Shown here one piece after another: positions 22,189 to 33,255 of a stretch of DNA of 64,000 bases. The DNA comes from Melampsora larici-populina 98AG31. Lineage: Eukaryota > Basidiomycota > Pucciniomycetes > Pucciniales > Melampsoraceae. Numbering within the stretch: the stretch's first letter is position 1; each line of letters begins with the position of its first letter. The translations under genes were made by a program, and so were the position numbers. The stretch lies in assembly GCF_000204055.1 (NCBI RefSeq), contig NW_006768853.1, positions 82,177 to 146,176 of the forward strand, read 5' to 3'. The notes under the pieces are model-generated. The model was not told where the DNA came from. It searched no databases and was given only the letters and a program-made list of their open reading frames with translations.

Positions 22189-24208
22189 AGAGGAACAACT
22201 GGTTCATTGCAGGGTATTTTTTTAGCAAAAGAATTGGATTCGAAATTTCGATTCTGTTTTGATGGGTTTTGTTGTTTAAAGAACATTACATTTAACTTCT
22301 AATGTATAATACGACCAACAACAGTTTTTTGAAATTCATGAGTTATGAATTTCTATAGTTTTTTTTTCTTTCGTTGAGAAGAAGGGAAAGAATTGTGTAC
22401 GTTTGAACAGTTTCGTTATAGCATTTTAACTTTTGATGTGTGTGGTTTTGTTTCCTTGTAATTTTCATATCTTAATTTTTCATTATTGATTGACATTAGA
22501 TTCAGAGAAATCTTTTTATAAAATTTGTGACGAAACTTGAGAGAATTAGGAAGTATGGTGAATAAGAAGTTGGCATGTAGATTCAGACAACAGATGGCCC
22601 TGCGCACACCGGGTCCAAGGATGCAAGGTAGTGCATGCGCCGATCAGTCTCAGTCCGTGTTGGTTACAGTTTGATGAAGCAAAGCAAGTTTTGTTCCGAT
22701 TGCTCATGGAAGGGGCTTTGATGCAAAGGTAAATGGTGATCTATATGATGAAAGGCAGTCCAAAAAGTGAAGCGGTTATCACAACCAACAGGAAAACATG
22801 TGCTTGAAATTGGATGGGGAACATATATTATTGCCTGTAGAAATTATATTGATAAGAAATGAATGAAAAGAAGGATGACAGAAGACTGAATGTGACGCGA
22901 CAAAGAAACTGGAAAAGGTAAACAGAAGGATATACAAAAAGTGCACAAAAGTACTACTACTGGATGTGTACCTGATGCACAAGGGAGACATGCGATGTCG
23001 CTTGCACTTTCATGGATTGGGATGATTGAAGTCTGATATCATCGAGTATGTCAGACAATTCGTGTGCTATCAACAGGACAACTGGAACACCCTACTACCA
23101 ATAGCTGAATTTTTTTCAAACGATAATGGAATCAGATCATGGAGCGCTTCTCAACTATCATAAGGAATTGGAATTCACCTATCGAGTCTGAGCCCAATCA
23201 TAATCTCCAATCTGAACCAGAGCGAGCCACATGAACCTAAGTGAATGTACCAACGTGTCATAACTAGCTAAGCACCAAAAATGTTGGCTTGTGAGCACTC
23301 ACTCGAGGTGCTTACAACTGTCATGGTAACATCCATCTTACCATAGGTCCACCCGCTTATAGTTGGCCACATTTGACATCTCTCCTTGATGGCGCAAGTT
23401 TGACGTAATAGCTATGGGTACTAGTCGCCCTGCGAGCGCGGTAATTTGAGCTCTGAATCGACCTTGATGAATCTCGTAAACAAAGCCGCTAGCGGCTAGT
23501 CCACTGTCCAGCAAATAATTGAGTAGTCGTCAACTGTGCGCAGACCAGTCTGTGGAGACCCAAACGAGCAATAGAAGATCTACTTACGCAAAGGTCAAAG
23601 AGACAACAACATGAAGGTATATTGGGTGACTCGATCGAACTGGACTTGAGATGATCGACTTGAATGATTTGTAACCAGTTCAGCTTGAAGACGGCCTGAT
23701 ATTGTTTAGCGCTGACATTGACATTGGTTCAGATCAATTCTCTCAATAGAGCCTCTTGTCAATTTCAGTCCAGGCTGAACAATCGAGGAAAACACGCTGA
23801 AATACATCGCAAGATGCAACTCTTGCCCGGTTCTGGTTGAAACCCTCTACTTCAAGCCCACCCAGAAGGATCATCAGCCCTTCCAAAGAAATTGGCCGAC
23901 TTCAATGGCGCGTACTGCGAGTACGGAACTCTTTCGAGTATATAATGACTCGTTTACTGCTCATTCTCGATCATTTCTCATCCAGCTTGTTCATCCAATC
24001 TTTCTTATCTGCTTTCCATCTTAGCTTTTCAACTTATCTTCATATCACCTATATCACCTTCACTTTCACTTCTTCGAACAAATATATTACAGATCTTATA
24101 TACCATATACTTCCCTTGACACACATATCACTTTTTTGATTATAAAAACATTTTCATCTTATCTCATTTATCCTTACAAACTTTCAACTTACAACAATCT
24201 TTATCAAT
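22189..24208. other. Intergenic, about 2 kb, with a retroelement vestige
   Basis: No intact gene. The only recognisable trace is a short gypsy integrase-like peptide at 23045-23165. The last 250 nt are CT-rich and lead into the secreted-protein gene, so its promoter and leader probably lie there. Confidence 0.4.
23045..23165 (+). pseudogene. Vestige of a Ty3/gypsy integrase
   Basis: The plus frame reads RQFVCYQQDNWNTLLPIAEF, then SNDNG, resembling the integrase segment with WVKWLPIAEFAYNNS found in intact form in the Gag-Pol at 11114-16453. No flanking domains survive. Confidence 0.4.
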
Positions 24209-26456
24209 ATGCAAATCAACATCGCTTACGTCGTCGCCGGTCTCCTTGTCTTTGTCTCATGTAAGTCTATAGCTTTTTTTGATTTATTCTTTCATTGTTT
24301 GCGCGTCTCACTGAATTTCTTTGGCTTTTCAGCAAACTTTGGTGAAGCCGATGCTCGCATGATGACTACCAGCTACAAAGGCGTAGAAGCGTTAGTACAT
24401 TTTCTCCATCCGTGTCCCAGTGCTATGAATATCTCGACTGACTTATCTTTCCCCCCTCAGTCACCGTGCACACAAACGTCAGGCAGATGGGTATGTTCCA
24501 CACACCGCTACTGCTTATGGCGGCCCCAACAATTCCGCGGCTGCTCAACCAATTATGGGAAGTGGAGCCGTCCATAACGTGGCAGGGACATCTACACCAC
24601 CTACCAACACACCTGTTGAAGGCTCATCCCACCCGGAATCAGGTTCAATTGTTTCGCCGATTTCCAAACAAGCCCCCGTCTCTGCTACCACCCCACTTCC
24701 TCCTTACTCATCGCGTCCTAACGCTTCAGCTGGAAGTGCTCCTCAAGCGTCCAGCCCACAAATCATTTCGCCTACCTCTCAACGACCTGTTGGGGGCTCA
24801 TCTCCTGCGGAATTAGGTTCAATCGTTTCACCAATTTCCAAACCAGCCCCCGTCTCTGCTACCACCCCACTTCCTCCTTACTCGTCGCGTCCTAACGCTT
24901 CAGCTGGAAGTGCTCCTGAAGCGTCCAGTCCACAAATGCTTTCGCCTACCTCTCAACGACCTGTTGGGGGCTCATCTCCTGCGGAATCGGGTTCAATTGT
25001 TTCACCAATCTCGAAGGCGCCTGTCTCTGCTACCATCCCACCGCCTCCTTACTCATCGCGTCCTAATGCCTCAGTTGAAAGTGCTCCCACAGCATCCAGC
25101 CCTCAAATCCTTTCGCCTACCTCTCAACACCCTGTTGGCGTAGAATCACCATCATCATCAGGATCTGAAGGACCAGTCCCAGCACCTCTCAATGGCGAAG
25201 AATCTAACACCTCATCTGGTGCCCCTCATCACGGAAAGGCGCCTACCACGCCAATTACTCGGGCTTCTCCCGTCCAATCATCAGGCGGATCTCCTCTTCC
25301 TTTGTCTGATTCCATGCCTATTCCCAACGGTGGCGTCGACACATTACCCATCCCCATCCCATCAGGCGGTCCTCGTGGGACACCCACTCCATTCGGAAGC
25401 AACGCCCCTCTTCCAACTGCTGCGCGACCACTCATTGTGCCGGGACCTGGATTTGCAGGTCCTGGACCTGTACTCGGTGGCCCCGTCCCTGTACTCGGTG
25501 GACCGGGCTTTGGAGGTCCCATTCCTGTAGTCGGTGGACCGTCCTTTGGGCTTGGTGGACCTTCCTTTGGACTCGGTGGACCAGCCTTTGGACTTGGTGG
25601 CCCATCAGAAGGATTCCTTGGAGGCTCACATTTCGGTGTTGGAGCACAAGTTGGTCAAGGAGTTGGGTAAGTCATATACTCTCTTCATCACAAATATGAA
25701 CACGCATTAATTGATTCCCTTTTTGAACAGTGTTGGTCCAGCAGGTGTTGGAGCTGGTGCAGGCTTTGGTGTTGGAGCCGACTTCGGGTGAGTAATTTTA
25801 TTTTTGTTTTCTTAACAAATTCCGAGACTGACGTTTTTTTCTATAGTGCCGGTCAAGGCTTAGGTATTCCTGGTGCTGGTCTCTTCCAAGGTGTTGGCGC
25901 TGGATTTAACGCTGGTGCTGGCTTAGGCGCTGGTGTAGTACCAGGTGTTGGATCTGGTGCAGGATTAGGTGCAGGATTCAATGCTGGTGTAGGTGTCGGC
26001 GGAGGTGCTGGCTTAGGTGGCTTCCCAGGTGCTGGCTTTAACACCGGTGCTGGTTTAGACGCTGGATTCAACGCTGGTGCTGGTTTAGGTGCTGGTGCCG
26101 GATTCGGTGCTGGTGTTGGTGCCGGAGTAGGTGCTGGCGCTGGCCTAGGTGGCTTCCAAGGTGCTGGATTCAACGCTCGTCAGCATGTTGGTGCCGGTTT
26201 TGGAGCTGATGCTGGTGTTGGAGCCGGCGCTGGTCTAGGTGGCTTTCACGGCGCTGGATTCAACGCTCGTCAGCATGTCGGTGCGGGCTTTGGAGCTGAT
26301 GCAGGTGTTGGAGCTGGTGTCGGCGTTGGCGCTGGAGCTGGAGTTGGTGCTCGTGCAGGTGTTGGAGCTGGTGCCGGAGTTGGTGCTGGCGCAGGTGTTG
26401 GAGCTGGTGCTGGGTTCCATGCTGGTGCTCAGCAACATGCCGGTGCGGTATTCTAA
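24209..26456 (+). CDS. Secreted repeat protein with Kex2-like site and Gly/Ala-rich C-terminus (660 aa)
   Basis: Five-exon model: 24209-24260, 24333-24390, 24461-25666, 25731-25787, 25847-26456. All introns are GT-AG, 57-72 nt, and the total of 1983 nt stays in frame. The ATG opens a signal peptide (MQINIAYVVAGLLVFVSS). Residues about 38-43 read HRAHKR followed by QADGYV, a Kex2-type dibasic site, so an N-terminal propeptide is probably removed. Exon 3 has three tandem repeats of about 58 residues rich in Pro/Ser/Ala (core PVSATTPLPPYSSRPNAS), then GGP-type repeats. Exons 4-5 are almost pure GAG/GVGAG/GFNAG repeats. The composition suggests an extracellular structural or wall-associated protein; a role in infection structures is possible but unproven. 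Repeat number may vary between isolates. Confidence 0.8.
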
Positions 26457-27199
26457 ACATCAAGCCGTATAAATTGTTTTCAAATGTATTTCTCATTATT
26501 TATTAGCTAAACTGTTAATGTGACTTGTAAATCTTTTTGATATCCATGTACAACCTACTCTCAATACCAACATTTTGTACAAACTCTTGCAATCACTTTA
26601 GCTATATCACCATCACATAACAACCCCAGAATCGAAACATTCCCATTTCCCACGCAATTTAGCATACTTATGCGCTTGAACAAAACACGCATCCGATTAG
26701 TTCTCTTGAGTCCTCTTTTGGTTTGATCTCATCGTGCTTCTTGCGAATCACACGAGATAGTGTGACACAATGCATTGCCACCTCGCTCTTATCTCTACCT
26801 ATATCTTACAAGCCATCAAATTTTTGTCAGATAGAAACTGCCTTGAGATGATTTAGGAATTCTATAACCCGCACAAGGTATCAAATATAACTTGTGGATT
26901 ATGTCGATCGAATGCCTTTCAGAGCGCTAGCCATCTTCAATCTTTTCCCGGAATGTGAATGTGTATCACTTGAAGATAAGATGAAAGAGAGTCAGAGAAC
27001 AGCACAATGAGATTTACGCCTCAGATATGTTAGATCAAAACTAAACAGTGAGCGAGTCTCTCATCGGTCACAAAAGACTGTGTCTTTCTTGTTGTTTTGG
27101 TCCGGATCCTTGGTGGAAAAGATGAGAATGATGGATTGGCTGAGCTCTTGAAGTTGTGAAGTCAAAAATGACATTTGAGATGAATCGGTCATCACTTTC
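26457..27199. other. Intergenic, no gene seen
   Basis: 3' flank of the secreted repeat protein and 5' flank of the MDM12 relic. Only short frames. Confidence 0.4.
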
Positions 27200-28080
27200 A
27201 CCTTTATTGGCCAAGAATTTGACTGATCAACTTGATCGAATACCATCAGTCCCTTTACCTCATTCCTAGATCCAATCATTATTCAATCGGTCGAGTTTGG
27301 TGATAGTTCACCCGATGTTCAAATCATCGTCATTAGTGATATTAGTAAAGCTTTCTTTGACGCTGATATACGAGCTCAATCATCAAGATCTCAGCCAAAT
27401 GATCATGATTCGACATATCCATCTTGCCAATTGGTATCCTCCCAACTCTGATAGTCGATTTCTTGGTTCTAGACCCTCTCCTATTATTGCAATGTCCTTC
27501 AATGCCAATCGATCTCATCAAGCAGTAGAAACTCCCCGTGATCATACTGCTTTCCTTACTTCTACCGATCCAAATCTTCCGGACTGGCAGAGTACATAAT
27601 CACCCTCGGGAATTTATGAAACTAGACATCCATCACTTCAAAGTCGTAGCTCATCTTTTTGTCAACCATCACTCAAATTACATCTACGAGTGACCTATCC
27701 GGGGAACATGCGGATTGACCTATCAACTGCATTGATCCTTAATCATCCTGCACCTCTCTTCATGAGTTTACCTGTCTAGCTGTGAGTGATGGGATTTGTT
27801 GTATCTGCAGCTGAAGTGATCTTGGCAATTGAAGCTAATCAATCAAGATGTCATTGTAAAATTATGTAACCTACTCTAAATCCAGATGAAAAAGTTGATG
27901 ATGGGCCTCATCCATCTGAACTGACTCCGGGTGCAAGAATCCTACCTGAAATTTTTATACAAACTGAAGTTAGTAATGCTGATCAACATGTACTAAGAAT
28001 GTGGGAGAAGTTCAAAGGTTTTTACTTGATACACTGCGTGACTGTCAAATTATTTGTCATGAACTCTTTCTTCCGGTAAT
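27200..28080 (+). pseudogene. MDM12: MDM12 pseudogene (ERMES complex, SMP domain)
   Basis: Pieces of Mdm12 are readable in order but in shifting frames: LAKNLTDQLDRIP (about 27206), FLDPIIIQSVEFG then SSPDVQIIVISDI (27263-27400), a disordered Pro/Ser linker, LHLRVTYPGNMRIDLSTAL then NHPAPLFMSLPV (27680-27776), GFVVSAAEVILAIEAN, and EIFIQTEVSNADQHVLR followed, after a shift near 27995, by NVGEVQRFLLDTLRD. Real Mdm12 has the same order: N-terminal helix, first strand with FDFG, YHGNM block, and the ADKHVLKNVGKVERF C-terminus. In-frame stops occur at 27597, 27777, 27783 and 27867, with at least two frameshifts. In intact form the protein bridges ER and mitochondria. This copy cannot encode it, so a functional copy should exist elsewhere. 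Confidence 0.8.
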
Positions 28081-28649
28081 GTCTTTTGCACCTCTTCTTC
28101 TTATTCATATCTTGAGTATTCCAAACTGAGGTCTCACTGTTTTGCAATCTAGACCATTGAGATTTTTGATTGGCCATAAAGGAATCAAAATCTGTGAAAA
28201 ACTATAACTTATATTGCATCCACCTGAAACTTCAAACTTAATGTTGCAACATCACGTAATTTTTTGGTCAATAGATAGTCAAATTCAGCAAGTTTAAGCC
28301 TCACCCATGACACCTGGTATTATATTATACATCATACCACACCTAGGGTGAGTAACTCTCCAGATACCAATTGTAAAAATGCACTCATTCAACAGATATG
28401 CCATGTGATTGCTCATTTAAGTCTTAATCTCATGATGTATCATTTGGAATCAATAAAATCTCCTGTTCAACAAATATTATACATTTCTTCAAGCCAAATT
28501 CATCATAGGTACAGCCTCAATGACATGGATGAGAAAGATAATTGATGAGTGGAATTTTGGCTCATGGCTTTGTTACATACTGGCCATTGTCACCCAAGAG
28601 GAGAGGCTAGTGTTATTACAGACTAGCTTTGTTTGATTCTTACATCTGT
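28081..28649. other. Intergenic, no gene recognised
   Basis: Short plus-strand frames follow the MDM12 relic, but I recognise no domain in them. Confidence 0.35.
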
Positions 28650-29042
28650 CTAAGTAAAAAAAAACTGATTTTTTTTACATGTAAAGCTCTGATCCTTTAT
28701 AAGACACATATAACTAGGACATACTGCTGGACCAAAGGTCAATGGCAGCTTCCATGTGTCCCTTTGACATCTTAACCTAGTTCCACAATGACAATAAAGT
28801 GTTTTGTGTGAAACTGTTTGATTTATCTTACAAAGAGTACAAGGATTGCCTGGCTTAGACAAGGGACAAGATGCAATCACATCTTGTTGAGGTGTCTTCC
28901 CTGCATGTTGTTTTGGTTGTTTTGTAGTGGTGTTGCCAAACTTGTCCATGATTTTGTCAGTTTCAGAGTCACTTTCAATGAAAATGGCTCTGGCTTTGTC
29001 CTGAGATGCACCCATTGGTGAGTCTAATGTTCTTTTGGCCAT
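28650..29042 (-). CDS. Hypothetical small cysteine-rich (zinc-binding-like) protein, 130 aa
   Basis: Single ATG-initiated frame on the minus strand. The N-terminal half is polar (IFIESDSETDK). The C-terminal half has CPLSKPGNPCTLC and then YCHCGTRLRC and CPSYMC, a Cys/His pattern that could bind zinc. No named family is recognised. Similar short Cys-rich reading frames are common near transposons in rust genomes, so it could be transposon-derived. There is no intron or clear neighbour relationship. Confidence 0.35.
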   Translation of the reverse strand: MAKRTLDSPMGASQDKARAIFIESDSETDKIMDKFGNTTTKQPKQHAGKTPQQDVIASCPLSKPGNPCTLCKINQTVSHKTLYCHCGTRLRCQRDTWKLPLTFGPAVCPSYMCLIKDQSFTCKKNQFFFT

Positions 29043-29627
29043 TTTGAAGTATAGAAATGTTTATATGATGATATTTTGAATAAATCCAGGTGAATCTTCA
29101 GATTTGTCACAAACAGAGGAACAGGATCAGAGGAAAGGAACCCTCTAGTCTTAGAATAATGTTAAAATTAGTCCCCAAATGACCTCACACGTCTCAAAGG
29201 GTTAGTACGTATAATCTCATAATATCTCAATGGCTCTCAATGGCTCTCAATACACGAATTCTCAATAGACAGCATTAGACTAACAGTCACTACAGGTCAC
29301 AACAAGCCTAGATCCTTGGCAAGCTCTGTCACCAACCATGCTACAAAAGTCCTCTCAGAGCAGCTCAGAGCTCAAAATCCAACCATTTTGGTCAGTGACA
29401 TCTGTCAAACATTTGTTCAAAATCCCACCTTTTTTGACAGTGACCTCCTTAGGTGCATTCCAGGAGCCTCACTATTCTCACTTTTTTCAGTCTTACACCA
29501 CTCATCCCACTAATTTCTAAGCAACTTTTGAACAACCCATTTTTGAAGTATGTGGAGCCAAAACTATCCTCACAATTCTCACATACCTGCTTTTTTGTTT
29601 CTAGTCAATTCAACTTAGTCCAATAAT
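29043..29627. other. Intergenic, no gene seen
   Basis: AT-rich spacer with the phrase AATGGCTCTCAAT repeated near 29228-29252. No coding signal. Confidence 0.4.
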
Positions 29628-29631
29628 GGGA

Positions 29632-29794
29632 TACAAAGTTAAATCTGGGATTTTTTCCCAGTTTCCCAGTTTTTGTTTTTGTTTTTGGCTGTATTTTGGG
29701 AAACTGGGAAACTGGGAGAATGTGGGAACATTCCAAACACAGCCAAATACAAAACCTGGGAAACTGGGAAAAAACTCCCAGATTCAACTTTGTA
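29632..29794. mobile_element. Short foldback MITE (163 bp)
   Basis: Ends TACAAAGTTAAATCTGGGA (left) and TCCCAGATTCAACTTTGTA (right) are inverted copies. Multiple CCCAGTTTCCCAG / CTGGGAAACTGGG blocks inside make a near-complete hairpin. Flanks are GGGA/TCTC, so any target duplication is short or lost. No coding capacity. Confidence 0.75.
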
Positions 29795-30392
29795 TCTCAT
29801 AAATCTTGTTACCAAGCAGCTTGTAATGAACAAAATTCTTAACCTTTGTTGAAAAAACTCTAGTCAATGTCTGAGCTGATCTCCATTTGATGACATCATG
29901 GCTCTTACAGCACAAGATTGATCTGAAAGAAGAAAAGAAAATTCATATCACCCCAGCCAAATATAAAGCCAAGAAATCACCAATGTTCAATTGCTAAGAA
30001 AACGTCCAAAGGAACCTCAACCAAGATCTGCTTGGCTGCCATTTCTCAGAGGATTTAAGTTCTTGAATGGTTCCATGCACGTGGAGAAAGCCAGAGGAAG
30101 ACAGTTGAGCACTTCAGTTGACACTTACCTGATCTCAACTTGAAGCAACCAACACTCAGCCAATGGGTTGTCTCTGGGCTAAAAATTTGTGGTACTGGTC
30201 CACTCAATGCTCAAACAGCACTTCAAGTTTGAGCAGTGAAGCATTTTGAGCTCAAATAGATGCTTGAGCAATGGATTGACAAGGTTCCTGCTTCTGGAGT
30301 CATTATCACGGGAAAGGTTATCAAAGCTTGATGGAAGTATCATGCTTGTGAAAGGAACCTCCCTGCAGATCAACAACAATTAGCTCTGTACT
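29795..30392. other. Intergenic, no gene seen
   Basis: Spacer, possibly the decayed 5' part of the pogo-like element that follows. Confidence 0.35.
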
Positions 30393-30665
30393 AACCATGG
30401 GGAAGCTGGGTCAGTTGACATTATGACTGTTCAAGATATCAATAAAGCTTATAATCTCATGGACATATATAATATGGATGAAACTGCATTGATCTACGTG
30501 TAAGTTCTGTTGTTTTAATATTTTCTTTGTCCTCATTGTCATTGTATGTTTTTTGTTGTTCACTATATGTTATTTTAGTATGCCACCCAATCAAGGTCTT
30601 GCCAAGGAGGGTAAATCTGGAGTGAAAGGAGTGAAAGTAAGACCACAAAATGTAGTCTTCCGCTG
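30393..30665 (+). pseudogene. Pogo/Fot1-like DDE transposase fragment
   Basis: A plus-strand frame encodes NHGEAGSVD...DIYNMDETALIYV, then, after an intron-like GTAAGT...TTTTAG gap of about 73 nt, MPPNQGLAKEGKSGVKG. HGEA, DIYNMDET and MPPxxGLA are hallmarks of the pogo/Tigger/Fot1 DDE superfamily, with the Asp of NMDET as first catalytic residue. Neither the rest of the catalytic core nor the DNA-binding domain is seen, so this is a remnant. Confidence 0.7.
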
Positions 30666-31041
30666 ATAGTTTTTTTATTTTATTTTTCTCTGTGATTTTT
30701 TAATGTTTTAAGTCACTCATTTTCAATCATTATACTGATCTTGTTTTATTCCCCATTACACTTTCAATTTATTCCTTATTTGTCTGTTAATTCAAGTACC
30801 CTATTCTACATATGTACATATTCATTGTGTTTGTATTAAAAAAACAAAAAAATATGAATATACCTATTGCTTTGTCCTGCTTGCTTGGCTTCATAAAGAT
30901 GGAAGGGCAGCAAGGGCAGGTCCAACATCTGCACCGCTCTGCCAGTCATGTATCGGGTCTTGACATGTAGCGGGAAGTTGTCCCGCTGCAAAAACACGCC
31001 TAAAAGTGGGGCGCTTCAGGCGTTGCTATATCATGTACATT
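30666..31041. other. Intergenic, no gene seen
   Basis: T-rich spacer to 30860, then a mixed-composition stretch up to the MITE at 31042. Confidence 0.4.
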
Positions 31042-31247
31042 AGGGGGTTTCAAGTTGAATTTTTTTGCGTATTTTTACGCTACAACAACTTGCCCGTTGT
31101 TGTAAAATATGCGTAAATTTTTTACAGCGGGACACCTTTTTAGGTGTCCCGAATTAAAATTACGTTGTTTTACGAAGATTTTTTTTACGAACAACTTGTC
31201 TGAATTTTTAAAAATTACACAAAAAAAAATTGAACTTGAAACCCCCT
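31042..31247. mobile_element. Harbinger-derived MITE A (206 bp)
   Basis: Ends AGGGGGTTTCAAGTT and AACTTGAAACCCCCT are inverted, flanked by the 3-bp direct repeat ATT (31039-31041 and 31248-31250). The centre holds the palindrome GGGACACCTTTTTAGGTGTCCC minus small changes, also present in the autonomous element at 32584-36891. No coding capacity. Confidence 0.85.
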
Positions 31248-31421
31248 ATTGTACATAGGCCTTACATAGAGTCCAGAGTGCGCGCAGCCGCATCCGCACG
31301 TTCTATGTGTCTGTGTAGTGTGCCTGTATAGCCGCCCATTTGTAGACTTTTTTGTTCAAGTTTCGCTTTATCGCTTTTCCTTTCCTCAGCCCAGAGAAAC
31401 ACCTTCACCTCATCATCAAAT

Positions 31422-32124
31422 ATGTTATCATTGACTTTCCGACGATGTCCGCTGAATCGTTTAGCAAATTCAGCACGAATCCCTGGGCTATCATTCAACT
31501 TTTCAACTAGCAAGCAATCTTTATCAGACCAACAAGACTCAAAGTTACATCCTATTTTCGCACCCTCGAAGGAAGTCACTAAACCATCCTTTGGCTCAGA
31601 TCCATACCCCATTCCACTTCAAAGTCCTCTCCACCATACTCGTATCCCAGAAAAATACGAAATGAGTTCCAACCAAAACCAATTCGAAGAATCGGTCAAG
31701 CTGGATGAATCGATCGAATCTCTTCGTGCTAGGCTTGTGTACCAGAGCCGTAAACGTGGGATTGTAGAGATGGAGCTCTTGTTGAGCACTTTTATCGATG
31801 GTGGGAAACTAGAAGAGTGGAATATAGAACAATTGCAAACTTATGATAGAGTAAGCTCACTGGGATTTTCTTCTCTCTCGCTTTTATAACGCTCTGTGAC
31901 TCTGCTTCTGACACGAAACTGGTATATTTCTTCATGTAAAACCAAAGTTTTTGAAATTACCAGACTGGGATATCTATTACTACGTCATCAAGAAGCTCGA
32001 TCCTCCGGCTGAAAGTGAATGGAAAGACTCACAACTAGTCAACCAGCTTAGAATCCACACTGCAAACCGAGCCAAGCAGATCAGAATGATGCCAAGCCTC
32101 TCCACTACCAAGCATTCTAGATAG
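31422..32124 (+). CDS. SDH5: Succinate dehydrogenase assembly factor 2 (Sdh5/SDHAF2), 201 aa
   Basis: Exons 31422-31850 and 31948-32124; the 97-nt intron is phase 0 and GT-AG. The first about 35 residues (MLSLTFRRCPLNRLANSAR) look like a mitochondrial presequence. The conserved domain follows: SLRARLVYQSRKRGIVEMEL near residue 105, LEEWNIEQLQTYDR, and across the intron LPDWDIYYYVIK and ESEWKDSQLVNQLRIH. The family promotes covalent FAD attachment to the flavoprotein subunit of complex II in the mitochondrial matrix. Length is normal for fungi. A decayed copy of exon 2 with its intron border lies at 49001-49165. The gene sits between two Harbinger-family insertions: MITE A ends 174 nt upstream and the autonomous element starts 459 nt downstream. 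Confidence 0.92.
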
Positions 32125-32580
32125 TGGACGAGGCTACTGTTTTTCGTCTCTCTGCTCGAATCACTTGTTTATCTGTAGATACTGTACATCATAAAGGCCA
32201 TCTCAATTTGTAGCTTTCGTAGCGGGTATCCAAGAGCAATCCAGACAAAGCTGCTGCTCCTCAACGCAAAATCTTCGCAATAGTGTGAGCCACTTATTCA
32301 CGTTGCCTTCACCCCTCCGTTGCTGGGGCCGTGCAGATGTAAATGTCTGTTTACGGGTTGATCTTTTGGCTAAAAACCCATGCCAATTCGTGTGAATCTA
32401 GCGGTCAAAATTCATCGCGCCCCTGGAGGATCTTGGAAATCATTCTTAAACAAAGCATTGCAATATCAACAAGCCTATCCAACATTGGCTGCGTACTCTA
32501 CCTGTTGAATACTATGGGGTACCCTGCAAAACAGGACCCTTCAAGTTCAAACTTGAAATTTTGCGCTTCGGGATATACAC
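32125..32580. other. 3' flank of SDHAF2, no further gene
   Basis: Includes the likely 3' untranslated region and spacer up to the target duplication of the Harbinger element. Confidence 0.4.
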
Positions 32581-33255
32581 ATTAGGGGGTTTCAACTCAA
32601 ATTATTTACGGTATTTTGCAGTCCGGTAAGTTGTCCGAGACCATAAAATTTACCGTAAAATTTAAAAATCCGGGACACCTTTTTAGGTGGTCCGAATTCA
32701 TAAAACCGTATATTTGCGTAAAAATTCAACAATCCGGACAAGATGACGCACTTTTGTGGTAGTTTTTACAGCTGACCGATTTGAAAACACAAGTCAAGAT
32801 CATCTCTTTACCTCTTTACCTCGTTCTCTGTATCTTGACTTTGATCTCCCTCATCGAATCAGATCATTAGTTTTCTTCCTCAAGTTTATTTCTTTTCAAT
32901 CAAATTATCATTTCTTTACCTCGATCATCTCTCATCAAGTTTATCCGCAAGATTCCGTTTGAATTCGATCTTTCAAATCTAATCTTTAGTTCTTTACCTT
33001 CGGCTTCGAATTGCAATCATCAATTCAAAGGTGAGACACACAGCATTTTGATTCATAGAGGTATACATTTGACTAAATTACCATATTCCATGTTCGGTTT
33101 CCACTCTTCAGCCAGCCTGGATTGATTTAGGGTGTAGATAACACCGGTGGTAGAAGTTTAACCCACTAAAACAATTAGAAGGTTTGTTTTTCTGAATTTA
33201 TAGAGAATGATTCAGATTTGGAGTGTGCTTGCTGACACTTTGGATTGTTGTCAGA

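Noticed and set aside
22700..22760. Possible RNase H-like peptide (FDEAKQVLFRLL)
   Set aside because: Too short and without neighbouring retroelement blocks; cannot be told from chance.
25229..26173. Long Pro-rich minus-strand frames opposite the secreted repeat protein
   Set aside because: They are reverse-strand reads of GGP and GAG repeats; any such repeat gives open Pro/Ala frames on the other strand.
31262..31612. 116-codon minus-strand frame opposite SDHAF2
   Set aside because: It overlaps the first exon of SDHAF2 and shows no domain; it is a shadow of the real gene.
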